From NCBI GenBank assembly GCA_033182465.1, contig CP137319.1, positions 124,001-188,000 on the forward strand: DNA of 64,000 bases, given 5' to 3'. Positions 51,801-63,908 of this stretch are shown here, one piece after another. The first letter of the stretch is position 1; every line of letters begins with the position of its first letter. Made by a program: the position numbers and the translations under genes. The notes beneath the pieces were generated by a model. That model did not search any database. It saw only the letters and a program-made list of their open reading frames with translations, and was not told the DNA's origin. Source of the stretch: Sanghuangporus weigelae. Taxonomy: Eukaryota > Basidiomycota > Agaricomycetes > Hymenochaetales > Hymenochaetaceae.

Positions 51801-52047
51801 TGGGAAGGTAACATTCGGTAGCGAATCCTTCACAAGGAAATCTAGAGATGAGTTTTGATTAGCTGCTGCGGAAAACGCCGAAAGTAGAGGCTCTCTCACA
51901 GTCTTGCCATTCTGGACTGAAATCGCCTGCGGGTTTCCCGGGATAATCCTGTGGGAAAGAATTAGGTACCGTACTGGACCTCTGAGGACTGACAGAGCCC
52001 GCCAGAGCCAACAAGCCAAATAACAACGAGACGGACATCGACGGCAT
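48834..52047 (-). CDS. Serine carboxypeptidase, family S10, probably GPI-anchored
   Basis: Secreted exopeptidase that removes C-terminal residues. Exons (minus): 52047-51900, 51841-51646, 51592-51461, 51411-51371, 51318-51287, 51229-51137, 51074-50961, 50909-50839, 50778-50393, 50335-50283, 50221-50158, 50088-49999, 49943-49914, 49858-49852, 49788-49679, 49612-49602, 49544-49383, 49217-48834; 2124 nt, 707 aa. Signal peptide MPSMSVSLLFGLLALAGSVS, substrate-binding WLNGGPGASS, catalytic Ser in GESYAGTYI, catalytic Asp in YSGNDDTVV and His in NSGHEVP. A basic, Lys/Arg-rich insertion of about 60 residues (VEERERRRREWIKEK) interrupts the middle. The C-terminus SSAGARGSGG plus a hydrophobic tail suggests a GPI anchor. 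Exons of 7 and 11 nt are required to restore GDPSVEPVAFFDDL and ITIQNTTFGG. Confidence 0.93.
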
Positions 52048-52561
52048 GTCGAGGTCGGGAGACGTCTAGTCATAGATCGCAGTCGGTCGCTACTTTTATA
52101 TGATCAACGAGGCGGAATCATCACACCACACGGCCTGATTGATGCCTTCGTTTCCTTTTGTCCGCATGCTCTGAACCGGAAATAGACTGCTTCTCGCTTC
52201 GTGGAATTCTAATCATATCACAAGACGGAGCCAGATCGCGTAGAGACAAAGTTGGGACGGGAGTATTCTTACTTATAAAGAATTAATGCAGTGTCATGCA
52301 GCATGGTACAGATCTGGTAAGTAGTGTAGCAGACGATAAGAACAAGAAGACGGATGCCGCCAAAACTCGTAGGCCTAAAGGCGAATGTTGTCAGTTAGTT
52401 CAAGAGAGGCCTCTGACGATCAGCGTAATCAGCGCGATCAGCGCGGACAGAATCAAATTTGGAAAACGCTTAGTAAGCACCGCTAACGTTACTTTCACGT
52501 GATGCATCCCTCGACTTAACACACACAGCAGTGAGCTCCTTCTTACAAAATATTTCAGCGT
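52048..52561. promoter_or_regulatory. Divergent promoter region of the S10 peptidase and TFIP11
   Basis: On the minus strand TATAAAAG at plus positions 52093-52100 sits about 50 bp before the S10 start codon, a good core-promoter position. The TFIP11 side has no obvious TATA box. ATCAGCGTAATCAGCGCGATCAGCGC-type short repeats lie near 52418-52445. No extra gene is supported. Confidence 0.55.
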
Positions 52562-55500
52562 ATGGCTCGAAGAAAGCGCTATCTTGACGATGGAGATGAT
52601 TCAGACTCATCCGCTGGCTCTGAAGACGACTTTACTACCGACTTCGGCGTAAACGAGGATCCTGATGAACGTGCGGAGAGGGAGCTTCTCGAGAATCCAT
52701 ACGGTCGCAAAAGGCGCAGGAAAGTTAACGGAAAGGACGACGCTACCTATGGTGTTTTTGGTGAGGATAGTGAGGATGAAGGCTTTGGGGGACGGAAGAA
52801 GAAGCCGGAGAAGCGCAGCGATTGGACAAAGTACGTCAAGACAGGTCCATTGACAATAAAGTGAGTACTTATTGTAACTTTCCAGAGCCCCTGCCTTCGT
52901 CTCAAGCGACAACAAAGTTGACATCAGCGAGAAAGTCGATGAAGAAGTATCGCAAGCGGAACATGAAACCGCAGCCGATGATGAAGTTGAAGCTGAAGCT
53001 GAAGATGTTAGCATGGACGAGAGCGACGGTAGTGAGAGCGTGTCACCATCAGCTCCGCCTTCTCCGCGCGTCCGGCTGGAGGAAGATGAAGATGAGGATA
53101 GACCGTCACAAGGAGGCATAGGTTCCGCAAAATCAGCTGAACCTGGACCATCTACTCCTTCATTTACTTCCTCAGGCATTGGTTCCGCCAAAAATGGAAT
53201 AGGTGCAAGTAGAGGCGGTATTGGTTCTAACAAAGGCGGGATAGGCTCATCCCGAGCCGAACCAACCGTCGACGATTCTGTACGCTCAAGTCTACCTTCA
53301 TCTTTCGGTGCACCTCGGCCTCAGCGTGCTTTCGTGCGGGATGGTGTCGGCACCGGTTCTCCCTCAGGAACACGAGCAACCACTCCCCTTAACGCGACAG
53401 AGCATGTGCACTTTAGCAAAATATCTGGAACCTTTGGTGCCCGTATGCTATCGAAGATGGGTTGGCAAGCAGGCAAGGGTCTTGGTACAGAAGAGCAAGG
53501 TATCGCTACGCCTATCGAAGCGAAATTACGTCCGAAGGGGATGGGTATCGCCTTCAAGGGCTTCAAAGAGAAGACGGAGCAGAGTAAAGCAGAGGCGCGG
53601 AGAAGAGGAGAGGTAGTCAGCGATGATGAAGACGAGAAACCTTCGAAGCGGGGCAAGAAAAGCGGGGAAAAGGAGGAAAGGCCACCTAGGGAAGATGCCT
53701 GGAGGAAACCTAAAAAGTCGAAAGTCAAGGTCGAACACAAGACATACGAGGAGATTATCGCAGAGGCAGGTGGAGAACCTCTACCCGCTACAGCTGGCAT
53801 TGGGAAGATCATCGATGCTACTGGTGCCGAGGTATGTAGACCTTACAATCGAATATTAGCATACGCTAACTCGTTCCACAATGTAGCTTCGAGAAGTGTC
53901 ATCTTTGGCAGATGTGTCGCTTGCATCATGGACCCCATCAACAGATTCTATGCGATTACCAGAGATCCGACATAACCTTCGGCTGATCACTGAAGCCTGC
54001 AAAGTCGATCTGGAAGGTCTCGCTCGGGAAGCCAAGGTTTTGGAAGAGAGGAGGAAATGGATCGCAGCTGAAGACCCGAGGCTCAGACGGAAAGTGGAAG
54101 ATGAAGCGGAACGTAAGTCGATTCGTCATTTTTAGCGTTCCCGGCTGTTGCTGATAAGCAGTCAGTTATTCGAAGATTACAGGCTGTCCATCTTGTTGTG
54201 GATGATATCAACACCAGGGCGAAGGAGGCTGACAATTCTGACTACGAACCTTCACTTGAATTGTTTTCCAAGACTGTTGGGAAGCTATTATCCGAGTTTC
54301 CAAAGGAGTATGATCGCTATCGACTCGACGAAATTGTTGTAGCCGCGATTGTTCCTACGGTTTGTCTTTTCATGTACTTCTCTCCTTGTGATGGAATACT
54401 GACACACTGCTTCAGTTCCGGAAAATGGTGACATCTTGGAGACCTCTAGAAGAACCGGATGCATTCACTTCGACGCTACGTAAATGGCGAAACGCCTTGA
54501 AGATGTCGACTATTGATCCCGAGGCCGATATGCAAGTGGATGTTTTGGGTACACGGAGTGTTTCTTCAAGACCACTCCAATCGTATGTTTCGTATCTTCT
54601 ACTTTCTGCTGCGGATTCGCTAAATTTAGCTTATAGAGACGCGCCCATGACGCCTTACGAGAGCTTACTATGGAACGTTTGGTTACCTAGAGTTCGGTCT
54701 GCGATCAAGTGAGTTCGATAACTGCCTTGCAATCGGGACTGATCTAAATATTCTGTTAGTAATGACTGGTCTCCACTATATCCGGCACCGGCGGTAAAAC
54801 TCTACGAATCATGGTCGGACATCCTTCCCTTGTTCATCAAGGACAACATGCTCGACCAACTCATTCTTCCCAAGATTTCTGCTACAATTTCGAATTGGAG
54901 TGCGAAACGAAGCGAAGTCTCTTTGCAATCTATCGTGTTCCCTTGGTTGCCTCACATCGGTTTGCGAATGGAGACCTTCATTGACGAAGCGCGGAGGAAA
55001 GTTAGGAGCATGCTGCGTAGTTGGAACCCAAGCGATGGCGTGCCGAAGGACTACTTACCATGGAAAGAGGTATGGCTAGATCTTCTATTGCCTTAAAGAA
55101 AATGGCTCACAGTATGTCCAGGTCTTCAATGCGAAGGATTGGGAAGATATGCACCTAAAGTATATCGTACCAAAGCTCGGCGCTGTCTTACGAGACGAGT
55201 TCCGAATAAACCCGCGAAACCAGCAATTGGACCCTCTCAGAAACGCGCTCGCATGGTCGGGTATATTACGGCCAAGTATCATAGGCCAGCTTCTGGAGAC
55301 GGAGTTCTTCCCCAAGTGGCTCGACGTGCTGTATATTTGGCTCATCCAACCTACTGCGAGCTTTGAGGAGGTTGCTCAGTGGTATCAGTTCTGGAAAACG
55401 ACTTTCCCGGAAGACGTGAGGACTATTCCTGCTGTGGAGCAGGGATTCACTAGAGGGTTGCAAATGATCAATCAAGCGTTGGAGCTTGGTCCGGAGGCAC

Positions 55501-55853
55501 CGACGAAGCTACCCAAGCCAGATCATTCCCGTCGTCCAGAATCCAGTGCCAAAGCCGACGTTGCATCAAAAGAAAAGAAAGACATTGCTCGGACGCTTCC
55601 AAGCCGAACACAGGAAATTACCTTCCGGGAAATCGTCGAGGAATTCGTGGCGTCGCACAACCTCCTATTCATGCCTGCTGGAAAGGTACACGAAAAGTCA
55701 CGCATGCCTTTGTTCCGCGTTGCGAAGAGCTTAGACGGGAAAGGTGGATTATTGGTGTATCTTTTGGATGATGCGGTTTGGGTAACTGAAGGAGCCGATG
55801 TTCGTGCGATTACGTTGGAGGATATGGTACTGAGGGCGACCAAGGGCCGATGA
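52562..55853 (+). CDS. NTR1: G-patch spliceosome-disassembly factor (TFIP11/Ntr1/Spp382)
   Basis: Activates the helicase Prp43 to take apart spent spliceosomes. The N-terminal acidic TIP_N-type region (DDGDDSDSSAGSEDDFTTDF, YGVFGEDSED) is followed by a low-complexity stretch with GIGSAKN, GIGASRG, GIGSNKG and GIGSSR repeats. The G-patch reads FGARMLSKMGWQAGKGLGTE. The GCFC-type helical region follows, containing ESLLWNVWLPRVRSAI, WLPHIGLRM, and FNAKDWEDMHLKYIVPKLG, and the protein ends with VWVTEGADVRAITLEDMV. Verified joins are 52830/52886, 53831/53887 and 54112/54166, and several more short introns occur up to 55121. The domain order matches the fungal family. It starts at the ATG preceding ARRKRYLDDG. 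Confidence 0.93.
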
Positions 55854-56036
55854 ACCTGGTATGCATATACATTAGCATAATGCACGGTGTTTTGTAATTG
55901 TCTACAACGAATGTTGAGTCGCTAAACGGCATAATAACTGATTTTGTTGTTATGGAGGACGCGTGACGTCACGTGTCGCCACGGCCAAAGATCTATCCTA
56001 TCTAGACTGACTTGCGCGCTGAACGAACACTACTTT

Positions 56037-57851
56037 ATGATGCAAGTTACTATCGACGCCCGCAATCTAAGACGTTCGTATATATGATTCTTACTCAAAT
56101 TCCACCAGTTGAATATCCATGTAGCGTTTACACGAGCACTAACATGCATATCAAAATACGGAGATGAGATGATGATCCACGCTGGCGCGGATGGACTCAG
56201 CCTTTCCGCACTGAACCTCGCGAAGACCGCATATTGCAGCTTCACGTATCGGCGAAGCTTCTTCCAGAAATACTCGGCGCCGAGGGCAACTCAATCAAGC
56301 AGTGGAACGGCTGGTCCGTCGAGGACTAATGGCCATGCGTCGACGGAAGGGAGAGAACTGAACCTGAAATGCCAGATACAGACAAAGGTGCGATGACAGT
56401 CCCATGTTAAGTTCCAGCACACTCGTGATAAATGTAGGGATACAGCCTCTGTTATCCATTCTGAAGCATCGCAACACGGACAAGACAGCAGAGAAGTGCG
56501 ATCTAATCATCATTGACGGGGTTGAGGTGCCTGAGGACGAACTACGAGAGAACGAAGACTCGTTCGAGAGTCGGCTTATCGTCCGGCTTCACTGCAGACA
56601 CGGCATCGTAAAAACACATCGATTACTACTCAATACTCCTGCGAGTGACGAAGCCCCGATGATACCTAACAGCGAAGATGAGAGCCGGATCATCGTCCAG
56701 GCAAGATCGATGAAGGAAATTATTGAGCATTTCCCGAATTCGAAGAGTATGAGGAGTGATCCAGAGCTTGTTTGGAGTTTTGATGATTATGAAGTGGATG
56801 TAAAGAGTATGGAGAAAGGTATTGATGCCAAAGGTGAGTCGTAACCTAGCCTTTCTTCTAAAACCAAGTGACGAAGAAAGTTTCATTATTTCAGGCAAAT
56901 CACAACTCGCTACCGAATTGAAACTTGGCGCAGATGAATTCGACTATTATAACGTACCAACCGCCCCTCTCACTCTCGGTTTCTTTCTACGAGAGTTTAA
57001 TGTGATTATTTGTCAATTTATTCTTGGATAACTGATCACCGACTATTCTTCAGGCCACGGTTACGCTTGCAGATGCCTTGAGCGTTCCGATCGACTTTCG
57101 GTTCACATCATCGGTGCAGCCTATATGTATGACCGCCGAGTCGGACGGGTGTAATATGTTGTTTATCATAGCCACCAACCCTGCTCGTGGTCAAGACAGC
57201 GCACAGAGGCAAGGAGTAAGGAAGAGTCAGCCTTACGGAACAGCTAACGGAGTTGCTGTCCGTTCCGCGTCTGGTATTCCCGCGGCCCGCAAAAGGTCGC
57301 TCGAAGTCGATGCCGCTAGTGGACAAGGGTCTATGCGAGTCCGACCCGCTGCTCCACCAGACCCGGCCAGCCAGCGCAGAGGCCGCAACTCTCAGCATGA
57401 TATTAACTTCGACACAGGTGGCGATGCAGACATGAATGATTTGTATGACAACGGTCCCGAGCAATCACAACCGCTCTTCCTCGCTTCTCAGCTTTCTGCT
57501 GCGCAGGTCGAAGCACTCCGCGAATCCGGATTAGGAATCGAAAGTATGAATGCAGAAGAGTTTGCAGCAATGCTCGACGGTGAAGGAGAAGAAGTTGGTC
57601 TTGGTGCTTCACCTCCGGCGCGTACGAATACAAGACGAGGGGGAAGTGCAGAGAGTCAGGTTGAAAGCGGAAGCGGAAGCATGAGAGATGAGCTTGAGCA
57701 TGACGAGCTGAATGAAGATATTGAAATGGGTCCAACGCAGCTTGGGAAGGGAAATACTCCGTTATCAGAGAAGGTAAGATGATCTCGTCTCCATAGCTCG
57801 TTCACTCATGCTTATATTCACTAGGCTTTCCGACCGCTCTTTGAAGACTAA
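56037..57851 (+). CDS. RAD9: Rad9, subunit of the 9-1-1 DNA-damage checkpoint clamp
   Basis: With Rad1 and Hus1 it forms the clamp loaded at damaged DNA to activate ATR/Rad3. Exons 56037-56073, 56125-56387, 56446-56833, 56895-57001, 57054-57773 and 57825-57851 give 513 aa. Two PCNA-like lobes are seen: FTRALTCISKYGDEMMIHAG, then LLSILKHRNTDKTAEKCDL, SRLIVRLHCRHGIVKTHRLL, ELKLGADEFDYYNV and FLREFNATVTLADALSVPI. A flexible acidic and basic tail of about 200 residues follows (residues from roughly 310), carrying phosphorylation-type Ser/Thr clusters, and ends FRPLFED. Intron 2 uses the second of two AG acceptors (GATACAG) to hold frame. A second ATG at 56040 would remove one residue. Same strand as TFIP11, 183 bp downstream. 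Confidence 0.93.
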
Positions 57852-58807
57852 TCTTCCATAGACCAAAAGGATTCATCAGACTCTCTTATATGCCATTCTT
57901 TTGAATTTCCTTCTGCGGGTGCATGTTCTCTTGATGAATGCATTATCTCAGTACGTTGTACCGATACACCATGCTATGTGTCAGTCGAAGTTCATTCTTT
58001 ATTGTTACTGTCATGTTATGCTGAACACTTTCAACTCAGGATCTGTTCGCCTGCCACAAGGTCTTCCCTTTACACCTAGAGACGCGTGCATAACACATAC
58101 TATTCCCAACTCAACGATGCTCTCAGAACTAGACTTTCGGGGATCTTCGCTGATACGCTGTCTACATTTGTCTGGTAGCAACTCTGTAGCAACAAACCTA
58201 CGAGCGCCACTATCTACGGCTGCCGGCTTCGAAAGGGGCAATCCTTATCGTTAAATTGGCTTTGTGCTTCTTCATTCATTTCGCCACAAGGGCATCGCCC
58301 CTTACTTGGAGCAAGATAACTTAGCTTCCGGCACGCTCTTGGCAGAAGGAATATTGAAAGCAATTTTGGGGGCGACTCCTGTTGATTGGCGATGGTTCCG
58401 TGGTGAAAATTGTCTTCTGGGCTACCTACTGCATAACCACAGTGTATAAAATGAAACGTGAGCTGAACTCTGAAGAATGCGAACTCTTGATAAGAAGGGC
58501 ATGTACTTTTAAAACAATGATCAAAACCGGGTAATGGACAGTCTTTCCAAAATGACGATCGCAAGGTTATCGTCGGTCTCCGGCGACCGTTACTGAAAGT
58601 CATGGTAAGTCACTCATTCCCGAATCAACTGTAATTCCAGAAATTCTAAGCTTGGCCTTCTGGGGTCATCGACCTTCTCTTTCTCCTTTTCGTCTGGGCT
58701 AACGTCACCATATAGCATTTCAATCATATAAAGGAGTACCACTCTGGACGGCTCTGTTCTCCTTGCCAAGTCTCTGTCTCTAAGTTCAATCCTGAAGACT
58801 TGCGAAC
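57852..58807. other. Intergenic region with the aspartic protease promoter
   Basis: The RAD9 3' flank and the upstream region of the protease. TATAAAG at 58727-58733 lies 81 bp before the protease ATG. Open frames on both strands at 57901-58254 and 58214-58603 have no recognisable domain and are treated as chance. Confidence 0.5.
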
Positions 58808-60335
58808 ATGTCGTCCACTCCGAAGGCGCTATCTGCGTCTATGACTGCGCATCTCAATCTTAAACATGATAAATCCAAGCACAAGTGTCTTGCCAACCAG
58901 ATTTGCGCTCTAGACAAGCTTCGTATCGAGAAACACCTTCAAGGCAAATGTCCCTTCGGACCCGCTGCTCATCATAATGAGGCTTTCAAGACCGCACTAG
59001 TGTCAACAAAACCTTTCTCCAATGATACCACGACTGTCGACGTTACTAACGCCGTCGTCACCTACACCATGGACGTTGGTGTCGGAGCGAATGACGACAA
59101 GTATACGCTTCTGTAAGTCAATGCTCACCTATTAGAATTTTTCTTCACTGAACCTATACAGAATCGATACCGGCTCATCCAATACATTTGTAAGTGTTTC
59201 ATGCGAGCGGAAACGCGAAGGGAGCTAAGTATCTGTGCAGGTGGGATCGGACAAGACATATAAGGAGACTTCGACGTCTCAGAATACCGGAAACAACGTC
59301 AGGGTTACTTACGGCTCCGGATCTTTCAGAGGCAAGCAATATCTGGATCGCGTTGCTCTCGGTCCCAGTCTCGTTATCGATCACCAAGGAATAGGCATCA
59401 CGACCAAAGACGAGGCACAGGTGCGCCACACTTCTAGCATTCTGCGGCAAAAAATTGTCTAATGTCAGATTTCAGGGATTCGACGGCGTGGATGGCATCT
59501 TGGGCATCGGACCAGTCGAGCTCACAGTAGGCACCGTCTCAGACGACCAGCCTGTGCCGACTGTTACAGATAACCTCTATGAACAAAAGCTTATCCCTAA
59601 GAACTCGATCGGTATCAGTTATATCCCAACCATCGGTAGTGGCGGAGACCTCAGCGGAGAGCTCACATTCGGTGGCGAAGACCAAAGCAAGTTCGTGGAC
59701 GGGATTTCCTACTTCCCGATTACTTCGACAGCCCCATCCAGCAGCTACTGGGGAATTGATCAAACCGTTTCCTATGGCCCTGCTGGCTCTGATCCGTCCT
59801 CCGGTTCAAAGGGCTTTACGACTATTCTAGATAACAAAGCAGGTATTCTCGATACTGGCACGACACTGCTCTATCTTGCCAGCGATGCCTTTGCGGCCTA
59901 CCAAAAAGCTACAGGCGCAAAACTCGACAGCACCACGGGCTTGCTCAAGATCACCTCCGCGCAGTACGAGAAATTGGGTTCCCTGTATTTCACTTTCGGC
60001 ACAACAACCAAGAAGACATTTGAGCTGGTCCCCGATGCTCAAATCTGGCCGCGTGAGCTAAATACTACCATCGGAGGCGATACAGACTCCATCTATCTCG
60101 TCGCTGCAGACAGTGGTTCCGCGAGCGGTTCGGGCCTGGATTTCATCAATGGATTCGTGTGGCGTAAGTGCCCGTTCATACTTATTCCAGGCTGATTGAT
60201 TCATTTCTCCGCTGCGCAGTGCAACGCTTCTATACTGTGTACGATACGGAGAACTCACAAATTGGCATTGCGAGCACACAGTACACGCAGGCGACCTCGA
60301 ACTTTGGTGGTTCCAGTGCTGCATCAAAATCTTAA
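58808..60335 (+). CDS. Pepsin-like aspartic protease (A1), without an evident signal peptide
   Basis: Aspartic endopeptidase related to fungal polyporopepsins. Exons 58808-59112, 59162-59189, 59241-59420, 59476-60163 and 60220-60335 give 438 aa. Both catalytic motifs are present: IDTGSSNTFVG (joined over two introns) and ILDTGTTLLYL; the flap reads VTYGSGSFRG. GFDGVDGILGIGP and the C-terminal YTVYDTENSQIGIA are typical. The N-terminus MSSTPKALSASMTAHLNLKH is hydrophilic and lacks the secretion signal and usual propeptide seen in secreted relatives. No upstream exon with a signal peptide was found within the region back to RAD9. It may be intracellular or carry a rearranged 5' end. Confidence 0.9.
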
Positions 60336-60617
60336 AAAAGTGATCCTTCGCATAAGTACAATGGATAGCATATTTATGTATTTATTGCATACATGGACCT
60401 GATCTATATTTATTTTCAAAATCTTGGCTTGTTCTGGTCCACGCAACTCTGGATCTCGTCCTCGCTAAGCATTCAAAGGTGCTCCATACTTCTGTTACCA
60501 TTAGACTTGTACTTTCCTCACTTGAAATCATGTTCTTTGATGATGGCTGTCCGACTAGATCAAAGAAAGATCGACGGAGGAAGAGTGCATACTAGCATAA
60601 GATTCACATAGTATCCT

Positions 60618-61813
60618 CTACCATCTGGATTGCCTCCTCAAATGAACTCGCCGAGGCGGAACCGGTACGCTAGCGGAGTCCACCGTCGCAGCCCTTGTTG
60701 GTGCTCTTGAACAAATTGACGCCCTATCTCCAGAATATGTCCGTTGCGTATCCGTACCCCAAGTCGAAATTCCAAACGTAGAATGCACGAGCGCACCCAA
60801 TGCGCTCTCTCCAGTGTCCACTCGCGGTCGTCGATTGCGTTGCTCAAGTTCATCAATTTCATTCTCGTTCTTCTCCCTCTCTTCCTTTCTCTCTTGTTCC
60901 TCCTCGAGTCTTTCACCGCCTCCCTCCGCCTGCATTTCGACGACCCCTGCGCCCAGCACGAAGCACGCGACTGCATTGGCAATGAGCAGCCCGCTCATCA
61001 GAACTGCCGCCACTTTCGCTTCCCAACCATACTTGGCCGTATTCTCCTCCAGCCAGGTGAACGCACATACGGCAACAAAGAACACAAGTGCGGCTGCGCC
61101 TCCCCATAGAGACGGCGTCGAATAGAGGTAATAAAAGAGCCGAGTCCGCGTCACCAGGAACTGAAACAGTTGTAAATGTATTGAATCTTCAGTTGATCCG
61201 CTGATGTGCAGAGCTTACCTCAAGGCGAGCCGGAGTAATGTTAATTCTGCACAACAAGCCGAAGACGATGGACAGAATGCTTCCGAAGATGGATGCGGAC
61301 ACAGACGCGTGCGTCATGCGACGGAGGTCGCCTACAATAAGGAGATTACAACTCGAGCTGGATATCCAGAATCAGACGTCAAGACTTCTGGGCATCAGGA
61401 AAGAACATACGCTAACAGCAAACCTGACTGCGGAAAAAATCGCTGTGAAAATCATCAACAAATTGAGGCGAGAGAAGCGAGCATACCACAATGATAATAT
61501 TTTCGATCTTGAACATGAGTACAGCATACATTCGCTTCCAGTCTCGCTGCCTTTCGTATCTATAGAGCTCACCCATAAGCAAAGCCAATCGCTCTGAAGT
61601 TCTGTCAATCACGTACCTTCTTTGAGTATCCGAAGAAGCGTATCCAAGCATGAGAAGTTTGGGAATTCTGGTCAAGTCATACGAGCGCTTCTTCCGTTTC
61701 TGAGGACGTGATGAAGGTCTATCTGCTGGTGCCGCCTCAAGATTCTCATCGTCAAACTCAGCGGCAGTAGGGCTTGTTTGCAAACGCAAGTTGAGAAGGT
61801 TTCTTGGAGCCAT
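60618..61813 (-). CDS. Multi-pass membrane protein of unknown function
   Basis: Not recognised. Exons (minus): 61813-61617, 61559-61487, 61427-61411, 61357-61219, 61160-60618; 969 nt, 322 aa. The cytosolic-looking N-terminus (DRPSSRPQKRKKRSYDLTR) is followed by about four hydrophobic segments: ENIIIVSGLLLA..LLIV, VSASIFGSILSIVFGLLC, SLWGGAAALVFFVAVCAFTW and AAVLMSGLLIANAVACFVLG. A highly charged coiled-coil-like stretch (ERLEEEQERKEEREKNENE) and an Arg-rich tail follow. The 17-nt third exon is needed to keep the frame. Divergent from the next membrane protein. Confidence 0.75.
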
Positions 61814-62541
61814 GGACTGAAAGAGATCGAGGCTGGAGGAGAACTACAATCCAATAAAAACTTGCGAGATATGCTTCATGAATCGTTGAATCCGTGTACA
61901 GCCACTATATGATGCGCCCTACATTGGCTGTTGCTGCCGTACTCGTTGCGGACCTGACTGGTTGTTGGATCAATGTTGACCCTGGAACGGCATCAGCTGC
62001 TCCCATCATACTTTCCTGTTTCGGGTCACCTAACATTGATCTTTCGCAACCTTCTCTCGCTTCCTTGGCAATGGCATACTTAAGTAAATACCCTCTCGAC
62101 TTCCCTCAATCGATTCTGTAGTTCTTCAGAACCCATAGCGCTGGATCTACCGGCAACATCGTCGTCACCGTCGTAAACGTTAAGGTGTAGTCCCAGAGAA
62201 TTACCATTGCCTTCTTCACTGGCCCTTCGAGAAGCGCCCATCCCGTCAGAGGCACCCCTCACTGTGCATTGATATGCATGGCCATTGTTCACGGATCTAA
62301 CGCACAACGGTAAGTGAAGTTTTAATTTCAAACCGACCTTATGCCCTTTTATCGGATTGCATTGAATGTGAAACGCGCCGCGTTCCCGTTGAGCGGTGGT
62401 GTTGCTGATTGACGCTCGCTCATGTTCCTCTTTCAACCATGGGGGTCGTCCTAATCTTCCTAGCTCACAAGGCATCCTCTTTTCCCGACTCATTCTTTTC
62501 ATACCTCACTTTTCTCTTGCTTCACTAACTAACTTACCAAT
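61814..62541. promoter_or_regulatory. Divergent promoter region of two membrane-protein genes
   Basis: Space of 728 bp between two head-to-head genes, presumably carrying both promoters. The leader before 62542 is C/T-rich (TTTTCATACC, CACTTTTCTCTTGCTTCACTAACTAAC), as is common at fungal transcription starts. Frames at 61894-62121 and 62080-62502 lack domain similarity. Confidence 0.45.
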
Positions 62542-63908
62542 ATGGTTGAACCTCTTCAACAGTCTGACTTGAAGCCAGGAAAGGCACCATCAGATCTACC
62601 AACTCCTGATTCATCCTCACGATCAGAAAAGCATTCCACGGCAGTTCAAGTACAAGCAGAATCTGAGTCTGATCAAGACGACGATTGTGAAGAAGATAAG
62701 GCACCCTACGTTGTGAAGATGTTTCGCGCCGTCCTGGGATGGATGACACCGTACGAACAAATGGTATTCCTGCGTCGGAAGCGGGACTTGAAGCGCTGGG
62801 AGCTCTTTCGTGACGCACTCATGCGGAGATGGTCTAATTTGAACGTCATCGTAAGATTGTGTAATTTCCTCCCGGGAGTAAATTAAGCTTATGACCTCTG
62901 TAGTGTGGTTTGATCATGAGGTACGAGCATTTCTTCTTATCTGTTTTACGTCAGGAACTAAATCCCGATATGCAGCGCTGTCTCGACAATCGTCTTCGCG
63001 GATTTTCCTCTTTCAAAAGCATCCTTTACCCTCGGTATAATCTCGCTCCTTAGCAGTCTTATCGCCATAGGATTTGGTGTTGGACTCATTTATGTACTCG
63101 GCGATGTGAGAGGCAGCTCGATCGCGGTACGTTGTATCTCCAGACCGAGTGTATTCTATGTTTGATACCCGTGCCCGTTCAGCTGGTCGACGATCGCTAC
63201 CCAAGGCTACACCTCTTCGCTTTGTCAATTCCTGAAGTATGGGCGTTTGTCAGCTTCGGTGCTTTCTTCTCAGGATTAAGTGTCATCGTCTGGGAGGCAG
63301 ACAATAAAGGTTGGGTGGTCAAGGTGCGCTTGTTGTCAAGTGTTTCGCATCATATGTATTTCTCGTTGCAAATGCTCACACTTGGTCTGTCGGTGTAGGC
63401 TGGTGTAACAGTGGCAGCCGTTGCGCTCGTCGGTCATCTCGTCGCTTTCGGATTCCTCTTCCGCGAGCAAGACACGACAGCATTCCTCATTCCGGATGAG
63501 CAGATTTTTCCCTCCGACGAACAGAAAGCTGAAAGAAGAGAGTCACCTTCACCTTCGCACTCTCGACAGCAGTCCACGAATGACTTGTCGACGCTGAAGG
63601 GCCATGCTTTGAAAGGCAAAGCAACACGCCTGGATGGCATCACAACTTCTTCGCCTTATTCGAAGAATGGGCGACGACCCGTAATGCCTTCTCGTAACAT
63701 CATGTCATCGGAGACGCTCGTCGAAAGCCCAAACGCGCGACAGACGAGTTTTCGTGCATCGCCTGTTCGAGCGAGCACAGTTCCTGTGGCTTCCACCGCG
63801 CCTCCACGAAACAGTAGCGTAACAATTAAGCTTGCGTCACAAGAGTCTATTCCTGGACCTGCAGGACACGTTGTGTTGGTGCCGTCTGGATATGTTGAAA
63901 ATCTTTAA
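62542..63908 (+). CDS. Four-TM membrane protein of unknown function
   Basis: Not recognised. Exons 62542-62850, 62904-62920, 62976-63126, 63183-63323 and 63399-63908; 1128 nt, 375 aa. The acidic N-terminus (SESDQDDDCEEDKAP) precedes a conserved-looking segment VVKMFRAVLGWMTPYEQMVF. Hydrophobic helices are CGLIMSAVSTIVFADF, LGIISLLSSLIAIGFGVGLI, PEVWAFVSFGAFFSGLSVIV and AGVTVAAVALVGHLVAFGFL. A Ser-rich cytosolic tail of about 150 residues follows. A very short exon (17 nt) occurs here as in the divergent neighbour, and both are small multi-pass proteins, but no sequence similarity between them was established. Confidence 0.78.

Noticed and set aside
58214-58603. 129-codon minus-strand frame upstream of the aspartic protease
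   Set aside because: No recognisable domain, no flanking exons and codon composition like intergenic DNA.
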